Assembly: GCA_045658425.1 (NCBI GenBank)
Contig: JAZOVB010000063.1
Span: 1 to 15,039, forward strand
Direction of reading: 5' to 3'
Origin: SIG450 sp045658425
GTDB taxonomy: Bacteria; Bacillota; Clostridia; UMGS1840; HGM11507
Length of the DNA stretch: 15,039 nucleotides
Below, piece after piece: positions 1 through 8,363 of the stretch. The translations under genes and the position numbers were made by a program. How positions within the stretch are numbered: the first letter of the stretch is position 1; the number at the start of each line of letters is the position of its first letter. Below the pieces are notes generated by a model that was not told the origin of the DNA, ran no database searches, and saw only the letters and a program-made list of their open reading frames with translations.

Positions 1-2886
1 TATATCCTTTTTGTATTCTTCCGCTAAGGTAACGGTAAGCTCATAGGAATCCCAAAGATTATTTACAATCTGTTCAATATCCGAATCAATTTTATTGAAT
101 TTTACCTCTAATTTGGTATGTGCTTCGTTTTCTAAAATGAACTTTTCTCTTAAGTCTTTGGATTCTTTCTGGCTGTCAGTAAGCTCTTTCTCGGAATTTT
201 CCTTTTTAGTCTTATTTTCTTTTATTTTTTCTTCACATTCCCTGATGCTTTCTTTTGAATCTTCAATCTGACTTAATCTGAACTCAATTTCTTCCTTTAT
301 ATCAGCAATTTTTTCTTTTGTTTCATCAATAAGCTTAAGCTTCATTTCCGCATCCTGTAATAAGTTTTTCTTATCTTCTTCAATAAGTCTTATCTTATCT
401 TCTTCATAGCCTAAATCCTTAAGCTTTTCCGAAACGGTAAACTTTGCTTCGGTAATAAGATTGTTAAGCTCATCTCTTTTTTCGGTAACCTTGGAAAAAT
501 CCTTATCGGTTTCGCCGATTTTCTCTTCTATTTCGGACATTTCAAGAGTAAGAGCATTAATTTCTTCATCAATAACTCTTTCATCCTCTTTTTTCGCCTT
601 TATTCTTTCCGAAAGCTCTTCTCTTTCCTTTTCGCTTTTTGAAACATCCTCGCTTAAGGTATAGAATAATTCCTTTTGATATTTAAGTGCAGATAAAAGC
701 TCAATCTTTTCCTGATTTATAAGCTTTCTTTCCTCTTCGGTTTCAGCAATTTTTTCATTGATTTCATTAATTCTTAACTGTTTATCCTGAAGAAGCTTAA
801 TTGTTTCTTCCGAGTCCTTTTTAAGAGCAATACTTTTTTTGTCAAGCTCGGCAATTTCTGCCTGTCTTTGCATTCCGCCTAAGTTGTTTTTATATTCACC
901 GCCGGTAATTGAACCGCCGATATTAAATAATTCACCTGTTAAGGTAACTGCCTTAAAGGAATGTTTATACTTTTTGGTTATCGAAACTGCAGAATCCATA
1001 TCCGTAAATACTGCAACCCGAAGTAACAGGCTTTCTATAATTTTTTCATATTTTTTATCGTATGTAACAAGCTGGCTTGCCATACCCACAAAGCCTTTTT
1101 CACCCGTAAGATTTTCCTTTAGCGGACTCTGCCCCTTAACAGTTGAAAGAGGCATAAAGGTAATTCTTCCAAGCTTGTTTTTCTTAAGATAATTAATTGC
1201 GGACTTTGCATCATCTTCGTTTTCACAGACGATATTTCCCGAAGCTCCGCCTAAAGCACTGTCAATGGCTCTGGCATAATCTGAATTGGTTTTAATTAAG
1301 GATACAACCGTGCCGTAAAGCTTTGAACCGCCGGGTTTAACGGTAAGAAGCTCCTTTACCCCCTTTGGACTTCCTGAGAAATTGCTTTCCATATCCTTAA
1401 GCATTTCCAGTCTGCCCTTTGCTCTTGACAGCTCGTCAAAAATCTCTGCTTTCTTTTCATTAAGGGTAAATTCTTCACCTTGCAGTAAAGTCTTTTCGCT
1501 TGTTTCCTTAAGAGCCTTTTTCTTATTTGTTTCTTCCTTTTCAGAAACTTTATCTATATCCTCATTGATTTTTTTGATTTCCTCATTTATAACATCAATT
1601 TTTTCTTTTTTCTCTTTTTCAAGGGAAAGGGAAATTTCAATTCTTTCCTTTATTTCATCAATTGAAGTATTTACCGAGGATTTTAAAGCTCTTTTATTGA
1701 TAAGACTGCCGTTAAGCTCTGAAAGCTTTAATTTAAACTCGTTCAGTCTGGAATCGTGCGAGTTAATATCATTTAAAATTCCGTTAAGCTTTTCGGTTAA
1801 TTCATTAACCTTGCTTTCAGCCTCTTCCTTTTGGGCATTAAGCTTTTCTATTGCCTTTTGAAATTCGGATTTATTGGTATCAAACTGGGCAATTTTCTTT
1901 TCAATTTCTTCCTTTTCCAAGGTAAGTCGTTTTATATTTTCGTCTTCGTGAGAAATATTGTTTTTTGAAATTTCAATCTGATTTTCATAAATTTTTATAT
2001 TGTATTCAAGATTGTACTTATTTTCGATAAGCTTGTCTGTTTCCTCCTGCAAATCCCTTGAAAGATTGGTAAGCTCGATAATCTTGTTATCAAGAGCCTC
2101 CATTTTATTGTTGGTGGCTTCAAGTACTTTTCCCGAGTTTTCAAAATCTGCCTTGATTTTATCAAGAGAGTCTTTATATTCGTAGTAGTTATTTAACCAT
2201 ACATTAACCTCAAGCTCTTTTAATTCATCTCTTAAAACAAGAAATTTCTTTGCCTTTTCAGACTGAATTTTTAATGGTTCAAGCTGATTTTCAAGCTCGT
2301 TTACAATGTCGTTTATTCTTATGATGTTATCGTTGGTATTGTTAAGCTTTCTTTCCGCCTCATCCTTTTTATGATGGTATTTGGAAATACCACAGGCTTC
2401 CTCGAAAAAGGTTCGTCTCTCAGAGGGCTTACCTGCGATTATATTATCTATTTTGCCCTGACCTACAAGGGAATAACCATCCTTGCCAAGTCCCGTATCC
2501 ATAAATAATTCCTGAATATCCTTAAGACGGCACTGGGATTTGTTTATATAATACTCACTGTCTCCCGAACGGAAAATTCGTCTGGTAACAAGCACCTCGT
2601 CAAAATCAATATTAAGCCCCCTGTCCTTATTATCAACAAGAAGACTTACCTCGCAAAAGCCTAAAGGCTTTCTTTTCTGGGTACCCGAAAAAATAACATC
2701 CTCCATTTTTCCGCCTCTTAAGGTTTTGATGCTCTGCTCACCCATAACCCATCTGATAGCATCGGAAATGTTACTTTTACCGCTTCCGTTAGGACCTACA
2801 ACACAGGTAATTCCTTTTTCAAAGCTTAAGTCAATTTTATCCGGGAAGGATTTGAACCCGGTCATCTCAATCGATTTAAAAAACAT
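1..2886 (-). CDS. smc: Chromosome segregation ATPase SMC (C-terminus cut off by window edge)
   Basis: This is the core ATPase of bacterial condensin, which works with ScpA and ScpB to extrude DNA loops and separate sister chromosomes. The minus-strand frame is open from an ATG at 2886-2884 to the window edge, giving 962 codons. The N-terminal head carries a Walker A loop (GPNGSGKS, residues 31-38) and a Q-loop glutamine near residue 143. A long charged, Lys/Glu-rich coiled coil covers roughly residues 170-495. The hinge spans about 500-665 and ends with the typical glycine motif GGSITGG (657-663). A second coiled coil follows, ending near an LWDSYELT stretch typical of the family. About 200-230 residues are missing if it has the usual length near 1,190, including the ABC signature and Walker B. 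The ribosome binding site is weak. The gene diverges from the SpoIVFA-like gene, and its usual partners (rnc, ftsY) are not visible here. Confidence 0.97.
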   Translation of the reverse strand, partial: MFFKSIEMTGFKSFPDKIDLSFEKGITCVVGPNGSGKSNISDAIRWVMGEQSIKTLRGGKMEDVIFSGTQKRKPLGFCEVSLLVDNKDRGLNIDFDEVLVTRRIFRSGDSEYYINKSQCRLKDIQELFMDTGLGKDGYSLVGQGKIDNIIAGKPSERRTFFEEACGISKYHHKKDEAERKLNNTNDNIIRINDIVNELENQLEPLKIQSEKAKKFLVLRDELKELEVNVWLNNYYEYKDSLDKIKADFENSGKVLEATNNKMEALDNKIIELTNLSRDLQEETDKLIENKYNLEYNIKIYENQIEISKNNISHEDENIKRLTLEKEEIEKKIAQFDTNKSEFQKAIEKLNAQKEEAESKVNELTEKLNGILNDINSHDSRLNEFKLKLSELNGSLINKRALKSSVNTSIDEIKERIEISLSLEKEKKEKIDVINEEIKKINEDIDKVSEKEETNKKKALKETSEKTLLQGEEFTLNEKKAEIFDELSRAKGRLEMLKDMESNFSGSPKGVKELLTVKPGGSKLYGTVVSLIKTNSDYARAIDSALGGASGNIVCENEDDAKSAINYLKKNKLGRITFMPLSTVKGQSPLKENLTGEKGFVGMASQLVTYDKKYEKIIESLLLRVAVFTDMDSAVSITKKYKHSFKAVTLTGELFNIGGSITGGEYKNNLGGMQRQAEIAELDKKSIALKKDSEETIKLLQDKQLRINEINEKIAETEEERKLINQEKIELLSALKYQKELFYTLSEDVSKSEKEREELSERIKAKKEDERVIDEEINALTLEMSEIEEKIGETDKDFSKVTEKRDELNNLITEAKFTVSEKLKDLGYEEDKIRLIEEDKKNLLQDAEMKLKLIDETKEKIADIKEEIEFRLSQIEDSKESIRECEEKIKENKTKKENSEKELTDSQKESKDLREKFILENEAHTKLEVKFNKIDSDIEQIVNNLWDSYELTVTLAEEYKKDI

Positions 2887-2936
2887 AACTTCTCACTTTC
2901 TTATTTACCATTTTTAAAACAAACCTTATCAAGTAT

Positions 2937-2965
2937 ATTATATCAATTACCGCCATTTTTTTCAA
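2937..2965 (-). promoter_or_regulatory. Sigma-A-type promoter of smc
   Basis: Read on the minus strand, TTGAAA (2965-2960) is followed after exactly 17 bases by a perfect TATAAT (2942-2937). Transcription would start near 2930 and leave a leader of roughly 45 bases before the smc ATG. The match is by eye and no transcript evidence is available. Confidence 0.75.
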
Positions 2966-3010
2966 GTTTTTTTAATAAATAAGTATTATTTAAAATATAT
3001 TATATAAAAA

Positions 3011-3015
3011 GGAGG
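3011..3015 (+). promoter_or_regulatory. Ribosome binding site that fixes the SpoIVFA-like start
   Basis: GGAGG at 3011-3015 lies seven bases before the ATG at 3023. An in-frame TTG at 3017 is only one base from it, too close to be used, so the ATG is the start. Confidence 0.8.
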
Positions 3016-3022
3016 CTTGGCT

Positions 3023-3628
3023 ATGAAAAATAATAACAGAAAAAGGGACAAAAGAAAAGGGGAAAGACCCCCTCTTAATTTAAGACTTATCGGTGCAGTT
3101 TTTTTACTGATTATTGCTATATTCTTTAAAATGTATCCCACAGCATTCAATCGCTTTATGGGAGTGGTTTTCAAGGCGGATTGCGACTATAGCACAATGG
3201 CTTCGGATATAGGTGCGGTTATAAAAATACATACTATGGGAAACCGTATTTTTGCCATGCCTGTCCAAGGGGAAATAACCTCACCTTTCGGCTTAAGACA
3301 AAAGCCTGATGGAGAGGGGGAAGAGGAGCATACGGGAATGGATATAAATGCAGCTGAAAATACTCCTGTGCACTCGGCATACAGAGGAAAGGTAATAAGA
3401 GTTGAGGAGAATGAATTTTACGGAAAATTTGTTATGATTGAGCATTTGCCCTCGCTTGTAACCCTTTACGGACATTTAAACAGTCAGTCAGTCAATGTGG
3501 GAGATTTCGTGGAAGCTGACACCGAAATCGGCCTTTCAGGTTCAACAGGGAGGTCAACCGGGCCTCATCTTCATTTCGAGGTAAGGAAGGACGGAAAATG
3601 CGTAAATCCGAAAGATTACATTTTTTAA
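3023..3628 (+). CDS. spoIVFA: Membrane-anchored LytM/M23 protein, SpoIVFA-like
   Basis: This 201-residue protein has a basic cytoplasmic start (many Lys/Arg in residues 2-15), one transmembrane segment (about 20-37), a linker, and a C-terminal LytM/M23 domain (about 80-201). In Bacillus, SpoIVFA has this layout, sits in the outer forespore membrane, tethers SpoIVFB and BofA, and holds the protease inactive until cleaved by SpoIVB. The assignment rests mainly on its overlap with the M50 protease gene. Unlike a purely structural LytM domain, it keeps the full metal and catalytic set: H103 and D107 (HTGMD), H151 (YGHL), and H182 and H184 (HLHFE). It may therefore still cut peptidoglycan, or at least bind zinc. 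At 201 residues it is shorter than Bacillus SpoIVFA (about 260), the difference lying before the LytM domain. An alternative is a SpoIIQ-like or general M23 endopeptidase, but the neighbour argues against that. Confidence 0.8.
   Translation: MKNNNRKRDKRKGERPPLNLRLIGAVFLLIIAIFFKMYPTAFNRFMGVVFKADCDYSTMASDIGAVIKIHTMGNRIFAMPVQGEITSPFGLRQKPDGEGEEEHTGMDINAAENTPVHSAYRGKVIRVEENEFYGKFVMIEHLPSLVTLYGHLNSQSVNVGDFVEADTEIGLSGSTGRSTGPHLHFEVRKDGKCVNPKDYIF
3583..3590 (+). promoter_or_regulatory. Internal ribosome binding site for the SpoIVFB-like gene
   Basis: AAGGAAGG lies inside the last codons of the upstream LytM gene, seven bases before the ATG at 3598. It supports translational coupling of the two overlapping genes. 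Confidence 0.65.
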
Positions 3629-4446
3629 AGAAAATAAAGGTAAGCCCTCTTGTATTCCCTACCTTTCTTATCACTCTTTTTTTAGGTGTGTGTAAGCCCT
3701 ATTTACTGGCTTTTTTTACTGCCGTTTTTCACGAGGGAGGACATCTTTTTGCTTGTTCTGGAGAAAGGGTTGAAATTCGTTTGATAAGGCTTGAACCCTT
3801 TGGGATTTCCTTTGTACTTAAAGAGGAATTTTTTAAAAATGCCAATTCGGAAATAAAGGTTTCTTTTGCAGGGCCTTTCGTGAATTTTATACTTTCTCTT
3901 ATTTTCCTTTTCTTTGGGAAAAAAGGAGAATTTTTAGTCCTTTCCAATCTTTTTATGGGGCTTTTTAACCTTATTCCCTGTCTTCCCCTTGACGGAGGAA
4001 GAGTATTAAAGGCTGTGCTTTGTGAAAAATACGGCTATTTAAGAGGTTATAAAACAACCCTTTTTATTTCACGGATAATTTCAGTTTTACTGGTTGTTCT
4101 GGGGGTATATCTGGTAGTTGAAACGCACTTTAATTTTTCCCTTATAATTATCGGCGGGTTTTTATTTTTCAGCCTTTTCGGAGAGAAAAATCACAGTACA
4201 AAATATATCTTAAAGGAAATGAGTGAATATAAGGAAAAACATCGCCGTTCAGAGAAAATGGCGGTTAAGCATGTGGTTATTTCAAAGGATTTACCCGTAA
4301 GAAAAATTCTTGATACTCTGTCTTTTTCAGGGTATCATATTTTCACTGTTATTGAGGAGGGGAAAATATCAAAAACCTTTACCGAGGGGGAGCTTTTTGA
4401 GGCACTTATAAAATATGGGGGGAGAGTCAGGGTTTCGGAAATTTAA
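3598..4446 (+). CDS. spoIVFB: M50 intramembrane metalloprotease, SpoIVFB-like
   Basis: This is a site-2-protease-family membrane enzyme of 282 residues. In spore formers SpoIVFB cuts the pro-sequence from sigma-K in the mother cell late in sporulation. The zinc motif HExxH is HEGGH at 45-49 inside a membrane helix, and the third ligand is D132 in the LPLDGGR motif (130-135). GPFVNF (92-97) matches the conserved region between them. There are several hydrophobic helices between about 17 and 195. The C-terminal 65 residues, after a basic linker, resemble a single CBS-like half, as in SpoIVFB, where that domain binds ATP and pro-sigma-K. The gene overlaps the end of the SpoIVFA-like gene by 31 bases in another frame and has its own ribosome binding site, so production is probably coupled. 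Neither the sigma-K gene nor BofA is in this window. A general Rip-type M50 protease is the alternative. Confidence 0.87.
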   Translation: MRKSERLHFLKKIKVSPLVFPTFLITLFLGVCKPYLLAFFTAVFHEGGHLFACSGERVEIRLIRLEPFGISFVLKEEFFKNANSEIKVSFAGPFVNFILSLIFLFFGKKGEFLVLSNLFMGLFNLIPCLPLDGGRVLKAVLCEKYGYLRGYKTTLFISRIISVLLVVLGVYLVVETHFNFSLIIIGGFLFFSLFGEKNHSTKYILKEMSEYKEKHRRSEKMAVKHVVISKDLPVRKILDTLSFSGYHIFTVIEEGKISKTFTEGELFEALIKYGGRVRVSEI

Positions 4447-4453
4447 TATGTCC

Positions 4454-4482
4454 TTGAAAAAGTTTTATCTTTATGTTATTAT
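4454..4482 (+). promoter_or_regulatory. Sigma-A-type promoter before priA, with extended -10
   Basis: TTGAAA (4454-4459), a 17-base spacer, and TATTAT (4477-4482) lie in the 66-base gap before priA. A TG one base before the -10 (4474-4475) makes it an extended -10 element. A perfect 7-bp inverted repeat (ATTATTA, three bases, TAATAAT; 4478-4494) covers the -10 and the expected start of transcription. It is all A/T, so it could be chance. This is the only clear promoter for the whole operon down to upp. Confidence 0.65.
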
Positions 4483-4512
4483 TATATTAATAATATAAAG
4501 GACGGCTTTTTT

Positions 4513-6948
4513 ATGTTTGCTGATATTGTAATTACAAAAAAAGCATACGAGCTGGACCGTCTTTTTTGTTACAGAATTCCTCTGGAGCTTGAAGATAAGG
4601 TGGTACCCGGCAAAAGAGTTATAATCCCGTTTGGAAACTATGGAAAAACAGAGGGGATTGTTTTTGATGTTTACAGTGACCGGGAAAAGATAAAGGGGAT
4701 AAAATCAATTGATGAGGTTATTGACTCTACCCCTGTTATTTCTGAGGTGGGGTTTGTAATTGCAAAGTTTTTAAGGAAAAAATATCTTTGCTCTTATTAT
4801 GACGCTTTGAAGCTTAATATGCCAAGCGGTCTTAAAACCTTTGTGGATGAAAAAATATACTTAACCGCCAACCTGGAGGATGCTTTGTCCCCGGAGGAAG
4901 AGGAAATTGTAAATCTTTTATATAAATATAACGGATGCTCCTACTCTGTATTAAAAGAAAAGGTAAAGCTTAAGGGATTAAGAGCCCTGCTTTTAGCTAT
5001 GGAGGAAAAGGGACTTATTGATATAAGAAGTGTTCACTCTGAGGGGATTAAGGATAAAACTATAAGAGTTGCCACTCTTCTTGTAAATAACAGGGAATGT
5101 GAAGAGTATATAGAGAAAAATAAAAGAGCAACCACCCGCGCAAAAGCCCTTAAGGTACTTATGGAAAATAAAAGTATGGTGCTTTCGGATTTAAGGGCTT
5201 ATACCAAAATCACTAAGGACGGGCTTGAGAGCTTAGTTTCGGAAGGTCTTATTGAAATTGAAGAAACCGAGCTTTTAAGAGACCCTTTTGCAAATAAGGA
5301 ATTTACTAAAAATGAAAAGCTTCCTGCAACCGATGAGCAGAAAGAAGCAATAAAAACCATACTTTCGGGAGAGGATAAGGTGTATCTTCTTCACGGAATA
5401 ACCGGCTCGGGAAAAACCGAGGTATATCTTCAGGTTATCGAAGAAAAACTAAGGGAAGGGAAAAATGCCATTGTGCTTGTTCCTGAAATTTCCTTAACTC
5501 CCCAGATGGTTACAAGATTTTTCTCTCGTTTCGGCGAGGGTGTTGCAGTTATCCATTCGGGACTTTCCAAAGAGGAACGCTATGATCAGTACAAGCTTAT
5601 TAAACGCGGTAAAATCCGTGTGGTAATCGGTGCCAGGTCAGCAATCTTTGCTCCCCTTGACAATGTGGGCATAATAGTTATAGACGAGGAACACGAGAAT
5701 TCCTATAAATCAGATGTATTTCCCAAATATGATACGGTGGAAATTGCAAAATGCCGTTCGGACTTCGAAGGCTCAACTCTTGTTTTAGCCTCTGCCACTC
5801 CATCGGTGGTAAGCTACTACTTAGCAAAAAAAGGCGACTATAAATTAATAAAGCTTACTAAACGAACTAATAATAAAAAGCCTCCCGAAACTTATATCGT
5901 TGATATGAGAAAGGATTTGAGAGAGGGGAACTTTTCGCCTTTTTCAAATCTTTTAAAAGAGGAGCTTATAAAAAGAGAAGAAAGTAAGGAACAGTCGGTT
6001 TTATTTATAAACCGAAGAGGTTATTCCACCTTTGTCAGCTGCAGAAGCTGTGGATTTGTGGCAAAATGCCCTCATTGTGATGTATCCTTAACCTATCACA
6101 GTGCCAGAAATATCCTCGCTTGTCACTACTGCGGTTATGAAAGGGAAAATTTCACCGAATGTCCTGATTGTAAAAGTACATATATAAAGCATTTCGGAAA
6201 GGGAACTCAGCGTGTGGAGGATGAAATAAAGCAAAGCTTCCCCGACTCATCTTATATAAGAATGGATGCAGATACTACCCGTGCCAAATTTTCCCATGAG
6301 AAGATTCTTGAAAAGTTTGAAAAGGAAAATATAAATATCCTGCTGGGCACCCAGATGATTACCAAGGGACTTGATTTTAAGAATGTTACCTTGTCCTGTG
6401 TACTTGCGGCAGACGGGGGACTGTTTATGGAGGATTACCGTGCCACCGAGCGAACCTTTTCCCAGATAATACAGGTTATAGGAAGAGCAGGAAGAGGGGA
6501 TAAAGAGGGGATAGGAATAATCCAGACCTATAACCCGGACCACTATGTTATAAAACTTGCCGGAACGGGAAATTATGAGGAATTTTACGAATCTGAAATA
6601 AATTTAAGAAAACAGATGAATTTTCCGCCCTTCTGTGATATAATAAATATAATTTGCCACAGTGAGAATTTGGAGCTATGTAAAAAGCTGATAAAGGAAA
6701 GCTATAATATTCTGGGAAATTTAAAGAATAACCTTAAAATTTCCGATGAGGATTTAAGAATATACCGTCCTAATTTCGCACCCCTGGCAAGAATAAAAAA
6801 TAAATACCGTATGAGGATTTTAATTAAGGCAAAGTCTTCGGGGGATATATCCCGTATCCTTGAGAAAATTTATGTAAATTACAATGAAAATTATAAGGTT
6901 AAAGAAATCGGACTTTCCATTGATATTAACCCGATAAATATGTTGTAA
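4513..6948 (+). CDS. priA: Primosomal replication restart helicase PriA
   Basis: PriA is a superfamily 2 3'-5' DNA helicase that recognises stalled forks and D-loops and reloads the replicative helicase. The 811-residue protein has the N-terminal 3'-DNA-binding domain (about 1-100, with LDRLFCYRIP near the start), a winged-helix region, then the helicase core: Walker A GITGSGKT (295-302), DEEH box (391-394), and motif VI with GRAGRG (657-662). Eight cysteines in four CxxC pairs between 510 and 553 form the two zinc sites inserted in the helicase core, all intact. Length and motif order are normal for the family. The start ATG at 4513 follows AAGGA at 4498-4502. It is the first gene of the long operon, with def 15 bases downstream, as is common in Bacillota. 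Confidence 0.98.
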   Translation: MFADIVITKKAYELDRLFCYRIPLELEDKVVPGKRVIIPFGNYGKTEGIVFDVYSDREKIKGIKSIDEVIDSTPVISEVGFVIAKFLRKKYLCSYYDALKLNMPSGLKTFVDEKIYLTANLEDALSPEEEEIVNLLYKYNGCSYSVLKEKVKLKGLRALLLAMEEKGLIDIRSVHSEGIKDKTIRVATLLVNNRECEEYIEKNKRATTRAKALKVLMENKSMVLSDLRAYTKITKDGLESLVSEGLIEIEETELLRDPFANKEFTKNEKLPATDEQKEAIKTILSGEDKVYLLHGITGSGKTEVYLQVIEEKLREGKNAIVLVPEISLTPQMVTRFFSRFGEGVAVIHSGLSKEERYDQYKLIKRGKIRVVIGARSAIFAPLDNVGIIVIDEEHENSYKSDVFPKYDTVEIAKCRSDFEGSTLVLASATPSVVSYYLAKKGDYKLIKLTKRTNNKKPPETYIVDMRKDLREGNFSPFSNLLKEELIKREESKEQSVLFINRRGYSTFVSCRSCGFVAKCPHCDVSLTYHSARNILACHYCGYERENFTECPDCKSTYIKHFGKGTQRVEDEIKQSFPDSSYIRMDADTTRAKFSHEKILEKFEKENINILLGTQMITKGLDFKNVTLSCVLAADGGLFMEDYRATERTFSQIIQVIGRAGRGDKEGIGIIQTYNPDHYVIKLAGTGNYEEFYESEINLRKQMNFPPFCDIINIICHSENLELCKKLIKESYNILGNLKNNLKISDEDLRIYRPNFAPLARIKNKYRMRILIKAKSSGDISRILEKIYVNYNENYKVKEIGLSIDINPINML

Positions 6949-6963
6949 GGAAGGAGAAATAAA

Positions 6964-7416
6964 ATGGCTTTAAGAAATATTTTAAAAGAGGGGGATCCTG
7001 TTCTTAACAAGGTTTCCCGTAAAATTGAAGAAGTAGATGACAGAGTGTGCGCTCTTTTAGATGATATGAAAGAAACTATGTACGCCGCTGACGGTGTTGG
7101 TCTTGCCGCCCCCCAGGTGGGAATTTTAAAAAGAGTGGTTGTAATTGATATTGGTAACGGAGTTTTAGAGCTTATCAATCCTGAAATAGTTTGCTCAACA
7201 GGTGAACAGTACGAGGTTGAGGGATGTTTAAGTCTGCCCGGTATATCGGGAATTACCGAAAGACCTATGAATGTTCAGGTAAAAGCTCTTGACCGTGAGG
7301 GACACGAGGTTGTTGTTACGGGAACAGGGTTACTTGCAAGAGCTCTTTGCCACGAAATAGATCATCTTGACGGAATTTTATTCAGACAAAGAGTTACCGA
7401 GTATTGTGAGGATTAA
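6964..7416 (+). CDS. def: Peptide deformylase
   Basis: This metalloenzyme removes the N-formyl group from new proteins on the ribosome, releasing formate. All three family motifs are present in 150 residues: GVGLAAPQ (44-51), EGCLSLPG (86-93) with metal ligand C88, and HEIDH (130-134) with ligands H130 and H134 and catalytic E131. The size and the CLSLPG form suggest a short type 1 enzyme. The ATG at 6964 has AAGGAGA (6951-6957) six bases upstream. It sits three bases before fmt, which adds the group that this enzyme removes; this pairing is widespread in bacteria. Confidence 0.98.
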   Translation: MALRNILKEGDPVLNKVSRKIEEVDDRVCALLDDMKETMYAADGVGLAAPQVGILKRVVVIDIGNGVLELINPEIVCSTGEQYEVEGCLSLPGISGITERPMNVQVKALDREGHEVVVTGTGLLARALCHEIDHLDGILFRQRVTEYCED

Positions 7417-7419
7417 TTT

Positions 7420-8361
7420 ATGAAAGTTATATTTATGGGGACTCCCGATTTTGCGGTTCCCTGTCTTGAAATGCTTATAAAAGAGGGGTATGAAATTCCC
7501 CTTGTTGTCACTCAGCCGGACAGACAAAGGGGAAGAGGCCATAAGGTAAGCTTTTCTCCTGTTAAGGAATGTGCATTAAATAACGGCATTGAGGTTTTCC
7601 AGCCTGAAAGCTTAAGAAATGAAGAACTTATGCCTTATTTAGACCGCATTAAGCCTGATGTTATAGTGGTTGTTGCTTACGGTAAGCTTTTGCCGAAGAG
7701 CGTTTTATCCTATCCGCCTTTAGGTTGTATAAATGTTCACGGCTCTCTTTTACCGAAGCTTAGAGGTGCTGCACCTATCCAGTGGAGTATTATAAACGGG
7801 GATAAGGAAACCGGTATTACCACCATGCTTATGAATGAGGGTATGGATACGGGGGATATTTTATTAAGATACCCTGTTGAAATTGAAGATACCGATACGG
7901 CGGGAAGTTTATTTGATAAGCTGATGGGAGTCGGGGCAAATGCCTTAAGAGCAACTCTTATAAAGCTTAAGGATAAAAAAGCTGTAAGAATAAAGCAGAA
8001 TGAAGAAGAGGCAACCTACGCTCCTATGATAAAGAAGCAGGATGCTCTTATTGACTTTTCAAAAACTCCTTATGAAATAAAAAATATGTTAAGGGGAATG
8101 AATCCTGCCCCGGTTGCCTATACTTACTTAGAGGGGAAAAAGATAAAGCTATACGATGGCTTTATCGGCGAGGAAACAACTGATACCGATTACGGCAAAA
8201 TTATAAGTATTTCAGAGGATAAGGGTCTTGGTATTGTGTGCGGAGGCGGAATTTTGTATATAAAAGAGCTTCATGCCGAAAACTCAAGACGAATGAGTGT
8301 TTGCGAATATATGCTGGGCCATAAAATTGAGGTTGGCCAGTCTTTTAAAGGAGGACAATAG
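7420..8361 (+). CDS. fmt: Methionyl-tRNA formyltransferase
   Basis: The enzyme transfers a formyl group from 10-formyl-tetrahydrofolate to initiator Met-tRNA. The N-terminal Rossmann domain begins MKVIFMGTPDFAVP, as usual, and includes the signature INVHGSLLPKLRGAAP (104-119). The catalytic residues N105, H107 and D143 are all present. The C-terminal tRNA-binding domain (about 205-313) follows. The length of 313 residues is normal. GAGGA at 7408-7412, inside the end of def, serves as ribosome binding site. Its folate substrate can be made by Fhs, encoded further along the same transcript. Confidence 0.98.
   Translation: MKVIFMGTPDFAVPCLEMLIKEGYEIPLVVTQPDRQRGRGHKVSFSPVKECALNNGIEVFQPESLRNEELMPYLDRIKPDVIVVVAYGKLLPKSVLSYPPLGCINVHGSLLPKLRGAAPIQWSIINGDKETGITTMLMNEGMDTGDILLRYPVEIEDTDTAGSLFDKLMGVGANALRATLIKLKDKKAVRIKQNEEEATYAPMIKKQDALIDFSKTPYEIKNMLRGMNPAPVAYTYLEGKKIKLYDGFIGEETTDTDYGKIISISEDKGLGIVCGGGILYIKELHAENSRRMSVCEYMLGHKIEVGQSFKGGQ
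8347..8354 (+). promoter_or_regulatory. Ribosome binding site supporting a TTG start
   Basis: AAAGGAGG, a near-perfect anti-Shine-Dalgarno match, lies within the last codons of fmt. It is nine bases before the TTG at 8364, and no ATG or GTG is equally well placed. Confidence 0.7.
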
Positions 8362-8363
8362 GC

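Larger units (their letters stand above)
2887..3022. other. Divergent intergenic region between smc and the SpoIVFA-like gene
   Basis: These 136 AT-rich bases hold the start regions of two divergent genes. The smc promoter is clear. For the plus strand I see only a weak candidate: TTCAAG (2961-2966), 17 bases, then TATTAT (2984-2989), whose -35 box would overlap that of smc. I looked for a sigma-E-type promoter, which would be expected for a spoIVF operon, and saw no convincing match. There is no open reading frame of note. Confidence 0.5.

Noticed and set aside
461..2185. Several plus-strand open frames rich in Ser, Leu and Phe
   Set aside because: They lie antisense to smc. Their composition is what results from reading the Lys/Glu-rich coiled-coil codons in reverse, and none has a ribosome binding site or known motif.
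3017..3022. TTG at 3017 as start of the SpoIVFA-like gene
   Set aside because: It is one base from the GGAGG site; the ATG at 3023 has normal spacing.
6247..6543. Minus-strand frame of 98 codons inside priA
   Set aside because: It lies opposite the conserved helicase motifs of priA and has no recognisable features.
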